Part shown: piece after piece, positions 32,620-44,059 of the stretch
How positions within the stretch are numbered: the stretch's first letter is position 1
Layout of the letters: each line of letters opens with the position of its first letter
NCBI GenBank assembly: GCA_035578175.1
Contig: JAQMRL010000001.1
Location: 432,277,545-432,341,544 of the forward strand
Length of the DNA: 64,000 nucleotides
Source: Catonia carolina
Lineage: Eukaryota > Arthropoda > Insecta > Hemiptera > Achilidae
Direction of reading: 5' to 3'
The notes under the pieces: generated by a model
What the model was told of the DNA's origin: nothing
The model's database searches: none
The model's input: only the letters and a program-made list of their open reading frames with translations
Made by a program: the position numbers and the translations under genes

Positions 32620-32960
32620 ATATATTTCTAAACCACCAGAATACGGTAACAGTAAACACTTATCAATGTTTAGAGCATTTTCGTGCATACTGTGCACATC
32701 TTCAGAAAATGAAAATTAAAATTTTTTACAACACCATTTAAAACTTTCAGCTCCTACCATGGCAGATAAAAGAATAGTCCTTAAATTGTTCCTAATAGTG
32801 GACCATTCCTTATCTGCCGTGGTAGTAGTAGGAAGTTTTAAATGTTGATGTAAAAAATATTTTTAATTTTAATTTACTGAAGATGTGCACAAGATACATG
32901 AAAGCACTCTAAACATTGATAAAGTTTACTGTTACCGTATTCTGGTGGTTTAGAAATACA
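32620..32960. repeat. Near-complete 340-bp palindrome
   Basis: The left arm (from about 32620) and right arm (to about 32960) are inverted copies along nearly their whole length, with a short centre near 32785. Matched blocks include CTAAACCACCAGAATACGGT, AACAGTAAAC, TATCAATGTTTAGAG, TGTGCACATCTTCAG and GGCAGATAA. Arms of about 160 bp with few mismatches would fold as one long hairpin. Confidence 0.85.
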
Positions 32961-33034
32961 TGTTTCAAATATATAAATGAAATGCCACATTGTGGTGTAA
33001 GTATTGCAAAGGTTATGCGCTTAAATAGAACACA

Positions 33035-33816
33035 AAAAATCTGGTGTGAAACACTCACACAACTTTCTCTTGCCAATGCAAATAATTTACAATATAATTT
33101 AACATTAGTAATAAAATATTAGAAATAAACAAAAAACTAACCTCAAGAAACATAACCTTATTTTAATCATGAGTGAAACACTCAAAATGAAAATCAACCT
33201 CAGTCTGGCTTAAAAATACGGAAAATCACTATTTCACGCTAAACTAGGCTCTGTAGAGAAAAATACGTTAAATAAAAGTTGTAGATCTTTAAATTTCCTA
33301 TAAATTTGGTTATATACACTTTTGTCGTAAAATGCATACTAAGGCCAAAATCTTAAAAAAATCGATTTTTCACACGTTTTCGTGAGAAAAAAATCAGAAA
33401 ATCGCTAATTACTGCTAAACTAAGCGTCATACAAAAAAATGTTTGAAACAGAAGTTGTAGGTTTTTAAATTCTCTACAACTTTTATTATATAAGTTTTTG
33501 CGCTAAAATTTATATTAAAGCCGTAATCTTAAAAAAACAACGTTTTTACGTGAAAACAGCCTCACCGAGAATTTCAGCAAACATGGCGCCTACCCTATCT
33601 TGTAGAGAATAAAAAATTGAGTAAAATAGGCTAATTTAAAAAAAATCGTAGGACCAGTTTTTGAGAAAATCGCAAAAAACTGAAAAATTATACGAATAAA
33701 CTACTACTTCCGGTTGACCGATTTTGATGAAAATGTTCGTGTCGCGTCCGGTAGTGGTATGTAACTTAAGTTTCAAGTTTCAAGTTCGTACGATGTTCCG
33801 TTCTTGAGATATTCTG

Positions 33817-33872
<56 letters not shown>

Positions 33873-34024
33873 CACACACACACACACACCAATCGCTAAA
33901 AACATGTTTTTTGGGTTCAGGGGGTCTGAAAACGTATAGATCCGGTGAAAACTCGATTTCGAAAAATCGACATGAAAACAATACTTTCCTTCCTGTATAT
34001 TCATATAGGCAAGAGAAAGTAAAA
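33035..34024 (-). mobile_element. Family H (HINE-like) copy H3
   Basis: Reverse copy with the longest CA/TG run of the window (about 33820-33888). Subterminal inverted blocks CTTTCTCTTGCC and GGCAAGAGAAAG and the terminal hairpin are present. Two overlapping ORFs of alternating Cys-Val are translations of the microsatellite. Confidence 0.85.
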
Positions 34025-34782
34025 AGAGCTGTACAGACATTCACTTGTACTGTTCAAGAGAGAATGTGCTAAAACCTTGACCAATACATTACTTACTGTT
34101 ATAATAGTAATATTATAAAAGAAATCTCTGTGTTGCTTCACAAAATGTTTACTTAATGCAAATTGTGTAATTGTTGCTTATTGGTTAATTAACTACTTCT
34201 AAATAACAGAAACTACGAAACAATATCTAATTTAAAAAACCAACTAGGGCCTATGAACATAAATACACCATTGGAGACATTAACAAATAAAAATTAAAAA
34301 ATTATTTTTGGCAAGACCAAACTCCTTTTTACTCACTCTTGCCCTATCTGAATTTCTATCTATCTGATATTTATCTACTCTCTCTTGTCATACATGAATT
34401 TATCAGGAACAAGTACCTACTGTTTTCATTTCAATTTTTTCAAATTGAGTTGTCACCAGGAATACACATTTTAGGTCCCTGAACCCAAAATCCAAGTTTT
34501 TAGCGTTTAGTCTTGCGCCTGTGTGAACATACAGTATTTTAAGAACAGAATATTGTACTAAGTTAAAATTTGGAACTTAATTAGATACCACTACAATTTC
34601 TTTAAAAAATCACATATGAGTATATACTACATTTTTATGCTCTAAGAAAAGAGGGTAAGCACTATGCCTGCTGAAATACTTGGTGGAGGGCGTGTGCTCT
34701 CGTAGTAAGAACTGTTGTTTTAAGATTTCAGCATTAATATGCATTTTAGGGCAAAAATGTGTATAATTAAAGTTGAATAATT

Positions 34783-35010
34783 GGCCGTCTACGTAGCATA
34801 GTGGTTAGCACATAGCGCACTGGCCTGCCACGCGGAGGTCCTGGGTTCGATTCCCAGCCAGGGTCTGTAAATTTTTATGTTTCAAATCCCATAGTTAATG
34901 TTACATAACCAACTGTATGTAACATTAATACATACGTACGTAATATTAATGTTAATGTTACATAATGACCAAGCAGCTGATGCAACTTTAAATAAATTAA
35001 TTAAAAACAA
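34783..35010 (+). repeat. Family C tRNA-SINE with Gly-like head
   Basis: The head has TAGTGGTTAGCACA (A box), CTGGCCTGCCACGCGGAG (very like the anticodon arm of tRNA-Gly-GCC) and B box GGTTCGATTCCCA. The tail ends with AATGACCAAGCAGCTGATGC and ACTTTAAATAAATT, sharing pieces with families A and D. It sits inside H4. Confidence 0.82.
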
Positions 35011-35268
35011 GAAAAAAAGATGAATAAAATTAAAAAACATACAAATTTTATTTCAAACATTTTTTCTACAATGCTTAGTTTAGCATCAATGAATGATTTT
35101 TCTTTATTTTGCTTATTAAAATCGGTAAAATATGGGATTTTTTAAGATTGCGGCCTTAGTATCCACTCTAAGTCAAAAGTATACAAATATTAACTAAAGT
35201 ATAGAAAATTAAACAACCTATAATTTTTTTGAGAATATTTTTCTTCACAGCGTCAATTAGTGATTAAT

Positions 35269-35462
35269 CCCGGCCGCATTGGCGCAGTTGGTAACGTGCT
35301 CGCCTCTCATCATTCCTGGGTTCGAATCCCACTCAGGCACTGCATATTTTCATATGTTACAAAAATAATTTCATCCTTCATTGTACAATAGTTACACCCC
35401 AACATTGTCGCTAATAACCGTTGTAGTTGATGCGACGTTAAAAAAATAAATTTAAAAAAAAA
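35269..35462 (+). repeat. Family A tRNA-SINE inside H4
   Basis: Starts CCGGCCGCATTGGCGCAGTT, lacks a few bases of the anticodon region, B box GGGTTCGAATCCCA, tail TGTCGCTAATAACCG and GATGCGACGTTAAA, then an A-rich end. Confidence 0.88.
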
Positions 35463-35544
35463 TTAGGTTATTTTATCAATTCACATTGATTAATCATGAT
35501 TAAAAATGTTACTGTATTATATTAGATATTAAGATATTACATAA

Positions 35545-35546
<2 letters not shown>

Positions 35547-35615
<69 letters not shown>
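35547..35615. repeat. TTA microsatellite
   Basis: More than 20 units of ATT/TTA, inside H4. Confidence 0.95.
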
Positions 35616-35616
<1 letters not shown>

Positions 35617-35702
35617 AAATATTATATTAATAGGTTGTATAATAACATTTTTCATTATTTACATTGACAAGAGAAAGTCATGTGAGTCACACCAGATTTT
35701 TA

Positions 35703-36762
35703 AGATATAAGATTAGGCCTATAATATAACAAAGTTATTTTAATAAGATTTCTTCATTGGCTTTTTACTGGCAGTGTTTACATACAAGCGAACAAAAAAA
35801 TGGGACTTTAAAACTCAATTATTTTTTCGAGTTAATCTTCATACATAAGCAGAATAGAGTTTCAAACATGAATTGCATTTTTTGAGATTTATGTTTCAGT
35901 ATCTGTCAAAAAAAGTTAGATAAAGATAAGAAAGTTATTTGTTATGATTTGTCAAAAAGTAAAGAAATATTTTTAAAAATATTGTAATATTTTCTCTTAC
36001 TGCAGTGTAAGCAAGTTAAAAATTGTATTCCGTGTAGTAATATTGTACTTTTCCATTTTTTTGTCACCTTTAACATTGAATGACAATGCATTATTATTAC
36101 TATTAATAATGTTATATTTATTATACAGTATTCCATTTTATCAAAGGATGGTAGAGTATTGACAACTACACAGAGTAGGTGAGCCTATACAGATTTCTTA
36201 TTATTTATTTATTTATTACATAACAAGAGTTAACTGTCACCTATTTGCCGTTAATGGAAAATTTACTTAAAATATTATTTATTGACATTTTAGTCTACTT
36301 TTAAAATTACAAAGAATATTTTTATTATTCTACACTGATAATAAAGGATTTAGTATATTGTTTATGAAGCCTTAAATCAAATTAGTTTTATGATTTATCC
36401 TACAGCTGTATACAACTGCATGTTTGAAATATACAATACATACAAAAGATTTTCAAAATTTTATTTATATTATAAATTTTGTTACAATTACTTCTTTTAT
36501 TTTCTAACGTTAAGTTATGGAGTTTTTAAGAGTAAGTAATCAATTAAAATTAAAATTTCAATATTCTTTTTGCAAGATTTGAAGAATAAACAAATCCAGA
36601 ATATAGTTTGCAAATGTTTGACTATTCCTTTTCATCAAACTTTATACATTTTTATATTTGATCCACAGATCAAAGTGTTTAATTTCTTTATCTGTATTAT
36701 ATTTAAAAGGAATAAGGGTTGTTGTCGAATTTAGTCTCCCACTAGACTGATTCCAATCAACC
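35703..36762. other. AT-rich intergenic DNA
   Basis: No gene or recognised repeat; small ORFs lack family features. Confidence 0.6.
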
Positions 36763-37570
36763 TTTTTTACTTTCTCTTGCCTATATGAATAATATAGGAA
36801 GGAACGTATTGCCTTCATGTCGATTTCTCGAAATCGAGTTTTCACCGGATCTACAAGTTTTCAGACCTTCTGAACAAAAAAACAAGTTTTTAGCGATTGG
36901 TCTGTATGTGTGTGTGTGTGTTTCACTTTTTTGCAATTTTCTCAAAAACTGGTCCTTTGATTTTTTTTTTAAATCACCTGGTTTACTCAATTTTTTATGC
37001 TCTACAAGATTGGGTGGCGCCATGTTTGCTGAAATTCTTGGTGAGGCTGTTTCCACGTAAAAAAATTGTTTTTTTAAGATTGCGGCTTTAATATGCATTC
37101 TAGCGCAAACATGTATATAATAAAAAATGTAGAAAATTTAAAATCCTACAATTGTTATTTAAACATTTTTTTGTTTAACGCTTAGTTGAACGGTAATTAG
37201 CGATTTTATGTTTTTTTCTCACAAAAACATGTGAAAAATCAATTTTTTTAAGATTTTGGTCTTGGTATGCATTTTACGACAAAAGTGTATATAATCAAAT
37301 TTATAGAAAAATAAAAGATCTACAACTTTTATTTAGAGAATTTTTCTCTACAGAGCCTAGTTTAGCGTGAAAGAGTGATTTTCAATATACTTAAGCCAAA
37401 CTGAGGTTGATTTTAATTTTGCGTCTTTCACTCATGATTAAAATAAGGTTATGTTAATTGAGGTTAGTGTTTTGTTTGTTTTTAATGTTTTATTACTAAT
37501 GTTAGATTATATTGTTTATTATTTGTATTGGCAAGAGAAAAATATGTGAGTGTTTCACACCAGATTTTTA
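36763..37570 (+). mobile_element. Family H (HINE-like) copy H5
   Basis: Near-complete but with an internal deletion: the block with AGATACCACTACCGG and GGTCAACCGGAAG is missing, so the TG run is followed directly by CACTTTTTTGCAATTTTC. 5' block ACTTTCTCTTGCC and 3' block GGCAAGAGAAA plus hairpin GTGAGTGTTTCACAC are present. Confidence 0.85.
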
Positions 37571-37694
37571 AAATTAAAACTTCCGTGTACAGATTTGTCA
37601 CAACACATCGTTATTTCATTTCAAATTTCCAGTCATCACCAAAAATAGAAAATTAATGTTTCATTCTGTTTTATAAATATTATTATTTTCACTA

Positions 37695-37835
37695 ATGATC
37701 CATAATGATTTTCTTATATGTATTGTGGTGAATCCACCATCATAAGATTTTATAAAATATGACATTAAACAAAAAACAATATTTAAACTTACAGGTGTTA
37801 CATCTTCAGTCATCTTTATAAAAGATTTTTATATA
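37695..37835. repeat. Old dispersed repeat, second copy near 825-935
   Basis: GAATCCACCATCAT and ACATCTTCAGTCATCTTTAT here match GGATCCACCATCATCAGA and ACACCTTCAGTCATTTGTAT at about 828-925, in the same order and spacing. Identity of the family is unknown. Confidence 0.45.
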
Positions 37836-38147
37836 GATGACGGAAGCTGTAATCTTCTGTTTTAATTTTTTTTAACGTTCAAAATGTGTTTTCTAAAACT
37901 TTTAGTTTAGCATCAATTAGTGATTTTCTGTATTTTGTTCATTTAAATCGGAAAATATTGGATGTTTTTAAGATTTCAGCATTAGGATGGATGTTACGAC
38001 AAAAGTGTAAAATCAAAGTTGTAGCAAATTAAAAAATTCTACCATTTTATTTCAATAGTTATTTAAGTCGTACAGAGGTTAATTTTCAGTCTACATTATT
38101 CACTCATGATTAAAATTAGGTAATTTTTCATTTTACATCGTTTACTC

Positions 38148-38437
38148 ATGGTCTAGCGGTAAAGTTGTTACTGCAAGTCAGCTGTTCAACAGCTGATTTT
38201 TGGAGACAAAGGTTCTTGTTTCAACCCTAGAGGAAGTTGTTATATGGATTTGAATACTAGACAGTGGTTGACAGTGTACTTTGATGGTTGGAGTTCAATT
38301 AACCAAACACTTTTAGGAATGATCTACCTGAATCAGTACAAGACTAAGCCTTATTTACACATCATACACATCATTCTCATCTCATTGGGTCATGGAGTTG
38401 CTTATTGTTCTTAAATTGAACAGCTAGTAACGTACAT
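38148..38437 (+). repeat. Family E SINE, diverged
   Basis: Head GGTCTAGCGGTAAAG and palindrome CAGCTGTTCAACAGCTG; body GGATTTGAATACTAGACAGT. Its B box is weakened (GTTTCAACCC). Inside H6. Confidence 0.78.
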
Positions 38438-38443
38438 ACATAT

Positions 38444-38624
38444 TGGTCGGCCCGTTGGCGTAGTGGTTAGTGCAACTGGCTTCTACGCCGGGGTCCCGGG
38501 TTCGATTTCCCATCAGGTCTGGCATTTTTTGATCACTCATTTTCATTGTAATCATTATCCACCGTCTGCATTAGCAGAAATTGCAGAACAGTCAGATGTA
38601 AAACCAAAAAAGGGATAAAAAAAA
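38444..38624 (+). repeat. Family B tRNA-SINE
   Basis: Head GTTGGCGTAGTGGTTAGTGC, then B box GGGTTCGATTTCCC. Tail GGTCTGGCATTTTTTGATCA, AACAGTCAGATGTAAAAC and an A-rich end. A second, split copy lies at 53403-53559. Confidence 0.82.
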
Positions 38625-39120
38625 AATACATTGGCAAGAGAAAGTCGTGTGTATGTTCCACACTGGCTTTTTTTAATATTATTAAACAAACACTTAAATA
38701 TAATATCAACAATAATTTTATTTCAATCAGTAGATGACTTGTAAGAAAATTATCAATGTAAACTAATTTTGTATACTGCTTCTTGAAAGAAGCTGTAAAC
38801 ACCATTGATAAAAACATTAACCACTACACAAAACTAACACAAAACAAATTTAAAATTAGCTAGGTGCTGTTAGTTCTAGAACAGAGATAAAGGCACCAGA
38901 TAAATACCACCAGTCTAAAGTCCAATAAGAGATTAAATAATTGAATTGCTCTGGAAAACTCTTAGATTAAGATGTATGCACAGAAATCAAACAGATTAAT
39001 CTTATTGTTTAATTTATCAATATCAATATATCACCTCTTGTTTATTTATTTGAAGTATTTGTCAAATATTTGATACTATAATATTTAGAAATTTAAAAGT
39101 GTTGTTTTTAAGTTGGCTGT

Positions 39121-40413
39121 TTTTTACTTTCTCTTGCCTATATGAATATATAGGAAAGTAAGTATTGTTTTCATGTCGATTTTTCGAAATCGAGTTTTCA
39201 CTGGATCTACACGTTTTCAGACCCCCTGAACCCAAAAAAAACATGTTTTTAGCGATTGGTCTGTGTGTGTGCGTGTGTGTGTGTGTGTGTGTGAACAGAA
39301 TATCTCAAGAATGGAACATCGTACGAACTTGAAACTTGAAACTTAAGTTACATACCACTACCGAACCCGACACGAACATTTTCATCAAAATCGGTCAACC
39401 GGAAGTAGTAGTTTATTCGTGTCATTTTTCACTTTTTTGCGATTTTCTCAAAAACTGGTCCTACGATTTTTTTTAAAATCGCCTGGTTTACTAAATTTTT
39501 TATGCTCTACAAGATAGGGTAGGCGCCATGTTTGCTGAAATTCTTGGTGAGGCTGTTTTCACGTAAAAAAATTGCTTTTTTTAAGATTGCGGCTATAATA
39601 TGCATTCTAGCGCAAACATTTATATAATGTTAATATGTTAATATGTTAATATAATATGTTAATTAAATGACTGAATCATTTAAGAACAGAAGAGGTAGAG
39701 GTGTAAAAGACACTAATCAGAGTTATTTCCTCTGAAAGTAATGAATTTCATTATACAGCCACACCCTGTGGTGAATGAAGTGAAGGTGTTATTTGCAGAG
39801 TGGAAGATATGTGCTTTTCAGAGGGCCCGGCATGCTGATAAGCATACTTTTCCACTCAGTGAGGAAGGCAATGGTAAACCACCTCACTCCTCGTTTTACT
39901 TAGTAAAACCTCTACAGGTTCAAACCAGCTTTTTGGCTGATGACCTAAACTACAACAACAATGAAAATGTAGAAAATTTAAAATCCTACTATCGTTATTT
40001 AAACATTTTTTGTTTAACGCTTAGTTGAGCGGTAATTAGCGATTTTATGTTTTTTTTTCTCACAAAAACATGTGAAAAATCAATTTTTTTAAGATTTTGG
40101 TCTTAGTACGCATTTAACGACTAAAGTGTATATAATCAAATTTATAGAAAATTAAAAGATTTAACATTTTTGTTTAGAGTATTTTTCTCTACAGAGCCTA
40201 GTTTAGCGTGAAAGAGTAATTTTCCATATACTTAAGCCAAACTGAGGTTGATTTTAATTTTACATTATTCACTCATGATTAAAATAAGGTTATGTTTATT
40301 GAGGTTAGTTTTTTGTTTATTTATAATGTCTTATTACTAATGTTAGGTTATATTGGTCATTATTTGCATTGGCAAGAGAAAGTTGTGTGAGTATTTCACA
40401 CCAGATTTTTTAA
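39121..40413 (+). mobile_element. Family H (HINE-like) copy H7
   Basis: Full + copy with TG run (about 39264-39292), the GGTCAACCGGAAGTAGTAG block and 3' hairpin GTGTGAGTATTTCACAC. A family F retroposon has inserted near the middle. Confidence 0.87.
39660..39957 (+). repeat. Family F retroposon, 5'-truncated, inside H7
   Basis: Begins at AATTAAATGACTGAATC of the family and ends CTACAACAACAA. Nested within H7, so it is younger than that insertion. Confidence 0.85.
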
Positions 40414-41057
40414 TTGGTTTTTAAAAACATACTTTTGAAACATATTAAGCGAATAGAACTGCACCGAAATTTACCTTAGTTTTTACCTTAGATATCCGTA
40501 ATACGTAGTTTAGGGCTTTCTAATTATAATTTTGAAGATATTGCCTGTTGTAGGCGTACCACTCCTATGCGCAAAGTATGTTTTGTATTAAGGGGAGACT
40601 GTACTTTGTATCCCGCCAATGTTAAATTTGCTATTTTTAGGTACATTTTTCATAGGATTGGTAAAAGATAGGGAAATGAAACTTTACACCCTATAGGTGT
40701 CGAGGTTTCTTCTCGAGCTACTGACATTTTTCAATTTAATCTTTGTACCATACCATTTGTTTTTTAAATTAGGCTACGAATAACATAAAATATTTACAAA
40801 TTGATTTCCACGTGTTTTCCTTATTACTAATTTTTGGAGCACCTGAGGAAGTCATAAAAATGTCGGTAGATGTGGCTATACAAGATAATTAACTGGTAAA
40901 AATTTCAGCCTGGTAGGTTCATTGGTTTCTGAGAAAAATGTAGGCCCTACCTAAGTGTTAAAAATCTAAATTAACGGGAAAAGGTAAGAAACAAGAAGGC
41001 ACAACTCAAAAACAATATGTACACAAACAAATAAATTTCCCATCAACAGTTGTTTAG

Positions 41058-41234
41058 CCGGCCGCATTGGCGCAGTTGGTAACGTGCTCGCCTCTTATCA
41101 TGCGGTCCTGGGTTCGAATCCCACTCAGGCATGGCATATTTTCATACGTTACAAAATATCATTTCATCCTCATCACACACAGTTACACCCCAACGTCGTC
41201 GCTAATGACCTTGTAGTTGATGCGACGTTAAATA

Positions 41235-41277
<43 letters not shown>
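41058..41277 (+). repeat. Family A tRNA-SINE, young, 13-bp TSD
   Basis: AACAGTTGTTTAG at 41045-41057 and 41278-41290 is an exact target duplication. Complete head (CCGGCCGCATTGGCGCAGTT), B box, tail GTCGCTAATGACCTTG and GATGCGACGTTAAATAA, then a pure A tract of about 40. Length about 220 bp. Confidence 0.95.
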
Positions 41278-41280
<3 letters not shown>

Positions 41281-41408
41281 AGTTGTTTAGAAAGCTGAAC
41301 CAACAGCTGAGAATATTAAACACCGTGATGCAGTTATTTTAAAAACTAAAATTATCTTTGCACTAAAAGGAGCAGTATAAAATTATGAAAAATATTCGTT
41401 CTTCGTAA

Positions 41409-42133
41409 CAGGGGCGGTTTCAGAGAAGGGGCCATGGGGGCCATGGCCCCCCTCGAAATACTAGGAAAACTTACAGTTCAGCCGTTCTTAGTTTGTTCCT
41501 ACTGTCAACAAACCAAAGCCAGCTACTACAGGGTGCACGCTAGAGTCTGCGACTTAACGGATGTCGTATTCCTCTTAAGTTAACTGTTTTTTAAATTATA
41601 AGTACTTAAAGTACTAAAAACATCAGTCATGATATGATGTAGGCCTAACAATTTCATTCATAAAAATACTTTTAAAAGTATTTTGTTGTTACTTTTTAAT
41701 CAGCGTGTACACATTTTGATATAATGCGCATGCTCAGTGACGGCATTATTTGTTTACATTAGGAGCAAACTAAGAGAGGCTGGACTGTAGTTTAATATTT
41801 TCTATAAGCTATTATTTCTAACAAAACTGAATCCCAATACTCGTACCTATCAATTAACAATAATTATTTTCGTATAAAAATGAGTCAAACAGAAAGTATC
41901 TATTTTTAAATAGTATTAAGATAACAATAAGTGTCAGTAGTCAAAAGCCACTCGCATCCAGTCAGCACCTTGAAAATTTCTCTATGAATTAAAATTGTGG
42001 TTACAGCAATACAGCATAAAAGAGGACTTTTCAATGACTCAATTACAAACTATGTATTACAAATTATGTAGTAAGAGCTACATAACAACAAGATAGCCCC
42101 CCCCCCCGAAAATCAGCCCTGGAACCGCCCCTG
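41409..42133. mobile_element. hAT-like MITE with 8-bp TSD
   Basis: CTTCGTAA at 41401-41408 and 42134-42141. Inverted ends CAGGGGCGGTTTCAG and (reversed) CAGGGGCGGTTCCAG, followed inside by C- and G-runs. An 8-bp duplication and a CAGGGG terminus are hAT traits. No transposase ORF. A CAGT MITE is nested inside; without it the element is about 410 bp. Confidence 0.9.
41474..41787. mobile_element. TA-flanked MITE with CAGT ends, copy 2
   Basis: TA at 41472-41473 and 41788-41789. Same family as 30855-31195 but opposite orientation; shares CAAACCAAAGCCAGCTACTA, AGTACTTAAAGTACT and GCGCATGCTCAGTGACG. Innermost of the nested set. Confidence 0.9.
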
Positions 42134-42885
42134 CTTCGTAACATGATAATTTTTCAGTGTAAACCTGATAAAAACTTAATTTTTCATAAAAATTATTTTT
42201 TGACTTAATTTAATGTTTTTTTTCTGGTAGATCTGGCCTAAACTATAGAAAAAAATTAAAAACCAAAAATCGAAATTAAAACCATCGTGCAATCTCCCCT
42301 TAAGTACGAAAATTCCTGACTTCGTTCATAACGCGGGTCAGTTAATGACTCCCTACACTACGTCATAGCCAGGAACCACGATCTAAAGAAATTGGCAATA
42401 AGTAATTAGTGAATGTATACTACCCTACCTGCTACATACGTAAAATGCAAAAGTAAAAATAATCAGTGGAAATTCACAGTCAGTGAGAACTGATATGTTT
42501 TCCTATTATTTTGTTTGTTTATTTACATGATTAATTTATCATAAACAAAATTTAATGATCAAATTATAAGAAACTAATTATTAAAACACAATCCATAGTC
42601 CAAACTTTACTTGCAAAGGTTTATTCGTTTTGTTTCTTATCTGCGTACTTGTAGACTTATGTTAAATAATTTGAAAACTAATTAAAAATAAATTATTTTA
42701 TAATACTGTTCGTAAATAATACATACGAGTTAAAATTTCTGTACGTGCAAAATTTCTGTAATTGATTAAATAAATTTAAGATTTTCTTTGCATTTTAAAA
42801 AAAAATATTTTTTTATATCATACTGAACATTGTAATAATTTTAAGAAAATTCAAGAATTTAGAATACTCGTATATAAGATACAGA

Positions 42886-43042
42886 TCGCCTCCATGGTCC
42901 AGTGGTTAGCGTGCTAAACTGTCAAGCGGTAGGTTCCGGGTTCGAGTCCCGGCTAAGGCTGGAAAAATTATTACACGTTCAAACCCACCAATTCTTAACT
43001 CAAAGTAGCCTTAAATTACCAAGATGTTGGTGTGACTTTAAA
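42886..43042 (+). repeat. Family D tRNA-SINE
   Basis: Head TGGTCCAGTGGTTAGCGTGC, anticodon-loop-like CTGTCAA, B box GGGTTCGAGTCCCGG. Tail with ATTATTACACGTTCAAACCC and GATGTTGGTGTGACTTTAAA. The acceptor stem does not close, so it is not a functional tRNA gene. Confidence 0.8.
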
Positions 43043-43084
43043 TATAGTAAACAACAAGCTTTTATAAATACCAGATTACTGAAC

Positions 43085-43877
43085 ACAACTTTTTCTCTTG
43101 GGCTGTATGATAAATATACGAAACATACGTTTTTAGGCCTCCTGAACTCAGAAACGTAAGGATCTACAAGAGTATTAGACATAATATTTTCATCAAAATC
43201 GGCCAACCGGAAGTAGTAGTTTATTCGTCATTTTTCACTTTTTTGCGATTTTCTCAAAAACGGCTTCTACGATTTTTTGAAAAATCGCCTCATTTACTAC
43301 ATTTTTTATTCTCTACAAGATAGGGTAGGCGCCATGTCTGCTGAAATTCTTAGGGAGGCTGTTTTCTCATAAAAATGGGTTTTCTTTAAGATTGCAGCTT
43401 TAATATGAATTTTAGCGCAAAAATGTAAGCTATATAATAAAAGTTGTTGACAATTCAAAAATCTACAACTTTTATTTTAAACATTTTTTGTATAACGCAT
43501 CGTTTAGCAGTAATTAGTGATTTTATGTTTTTTTTATAAAAATCTGTAAAAAATGAATTTTTTAAAGATTTCGGCCTTAGTATAAATTTTACGACAAAAG
43601 TGTATATAATAAAATTTATAGGAAATTTAAAGATCTACAACTTTTATATAAAACATTTTTCTCTACAGAGCCTTGTTTAGCGTCAAAGAATGATTTTCCG
43701 TATTATTACGCCAAACAAAGGTTTGGTTTTCATTTTGTATCCTTCACTCATGATTAAAATTAGATTGTTTTTTAGGGTAGTTTTTTGTTTATTTCTAATG
43801 TTTTATTACTAAGGTTATATTGGTCATTATATGCATTGGCAAGGGAAAGTCGTGCGAGTGTTTCACACCAGATTTTT
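43085..43877 (+). mobile_element. Family H (HINE-like) copy H8, 5' part deleted
   Basis: A decayed start (TTTTCTCTTGGGCTGTATGA), then a deletion removing the TG run, then the usual body from TTTTCATCAAAATCGGCCAA to the hairpin GCGAGTGTTTCACAC. Confidence 0.8.
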
Positions 43878-44059
43878 TTAACCATCTTGTTATAGCTATT
43901 TTCCTAATAGGCCTACTCGGAGTGTAAACTATAGTTTTGGAAACCTTAGAACTGTTTAATAAGCTTTTTCTAAGCTAATTTCTATTTTACTCATTTTGTG
44001 CTCAATTTAAATTTGTTACATAACTTAGATTTATTTTTTATTTATTTTTTTTTATACTT

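Larger units (their letters stand above)
34322..35701 (+). mobile_element. Old family H copy H4 with nested SINEs
   Basis: A diverged + copy, readable from ACTCTCTCTTGTCATACATG through ACCCAAAATCC and TAGATACCACTAC to GACAAGAGAAAG at the end. A second start-like block at 34322 suggests a small duplication. Two tRNA-SINEs and a TTA microsatellite lie inside. Confidence 0.65.
37843..38676 (+). mobile_element. Old family H copy H6, interrupted
   Basis: Only the 3' half is readable: TTTAGTTTAGCATCAATTAG and ACGACAAAAGTGTA, then ACATTGGCAAGAGAAAGTCG with a decayed hairpin at the end. A family E and a family B SINE split it. Confidence 0.6.
40592..42299. mobile_element. TTAA-flanked element with three nested insertions
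   Basis: TTAA at 40588-40591 and 42300-42303. Inverted ends: GGGGAGACTGTAC and (reversed) GGGGAGATTGCAC. The TTAA target occurs in piggyBac and Kolobok elements; the GGGG ends do not match the usual CCC of piggyBac, so I leave the superfamily open. Without its insertions the body is roughly 750 bp and has no ORF. It contains a family A SINE and a hAT-like MITE, which itself holds a CAGT MITE. Confidence 0.75.

Noticed and set aside
33766..34044. Two overlapping - strand ORFs rich in alternating Cys and Val
   Set aside because: They translate the CA/TG microsatellite and flanks of family H copy H3.
34783..34862. Possible tRNA-Gly gene
   Set aside because: The acceptor stem does not pair and a SINE tail follows; it is a tRNA-derived head. 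The same holds for heads at 35269, 38444, 41058, 42886 and 58246.
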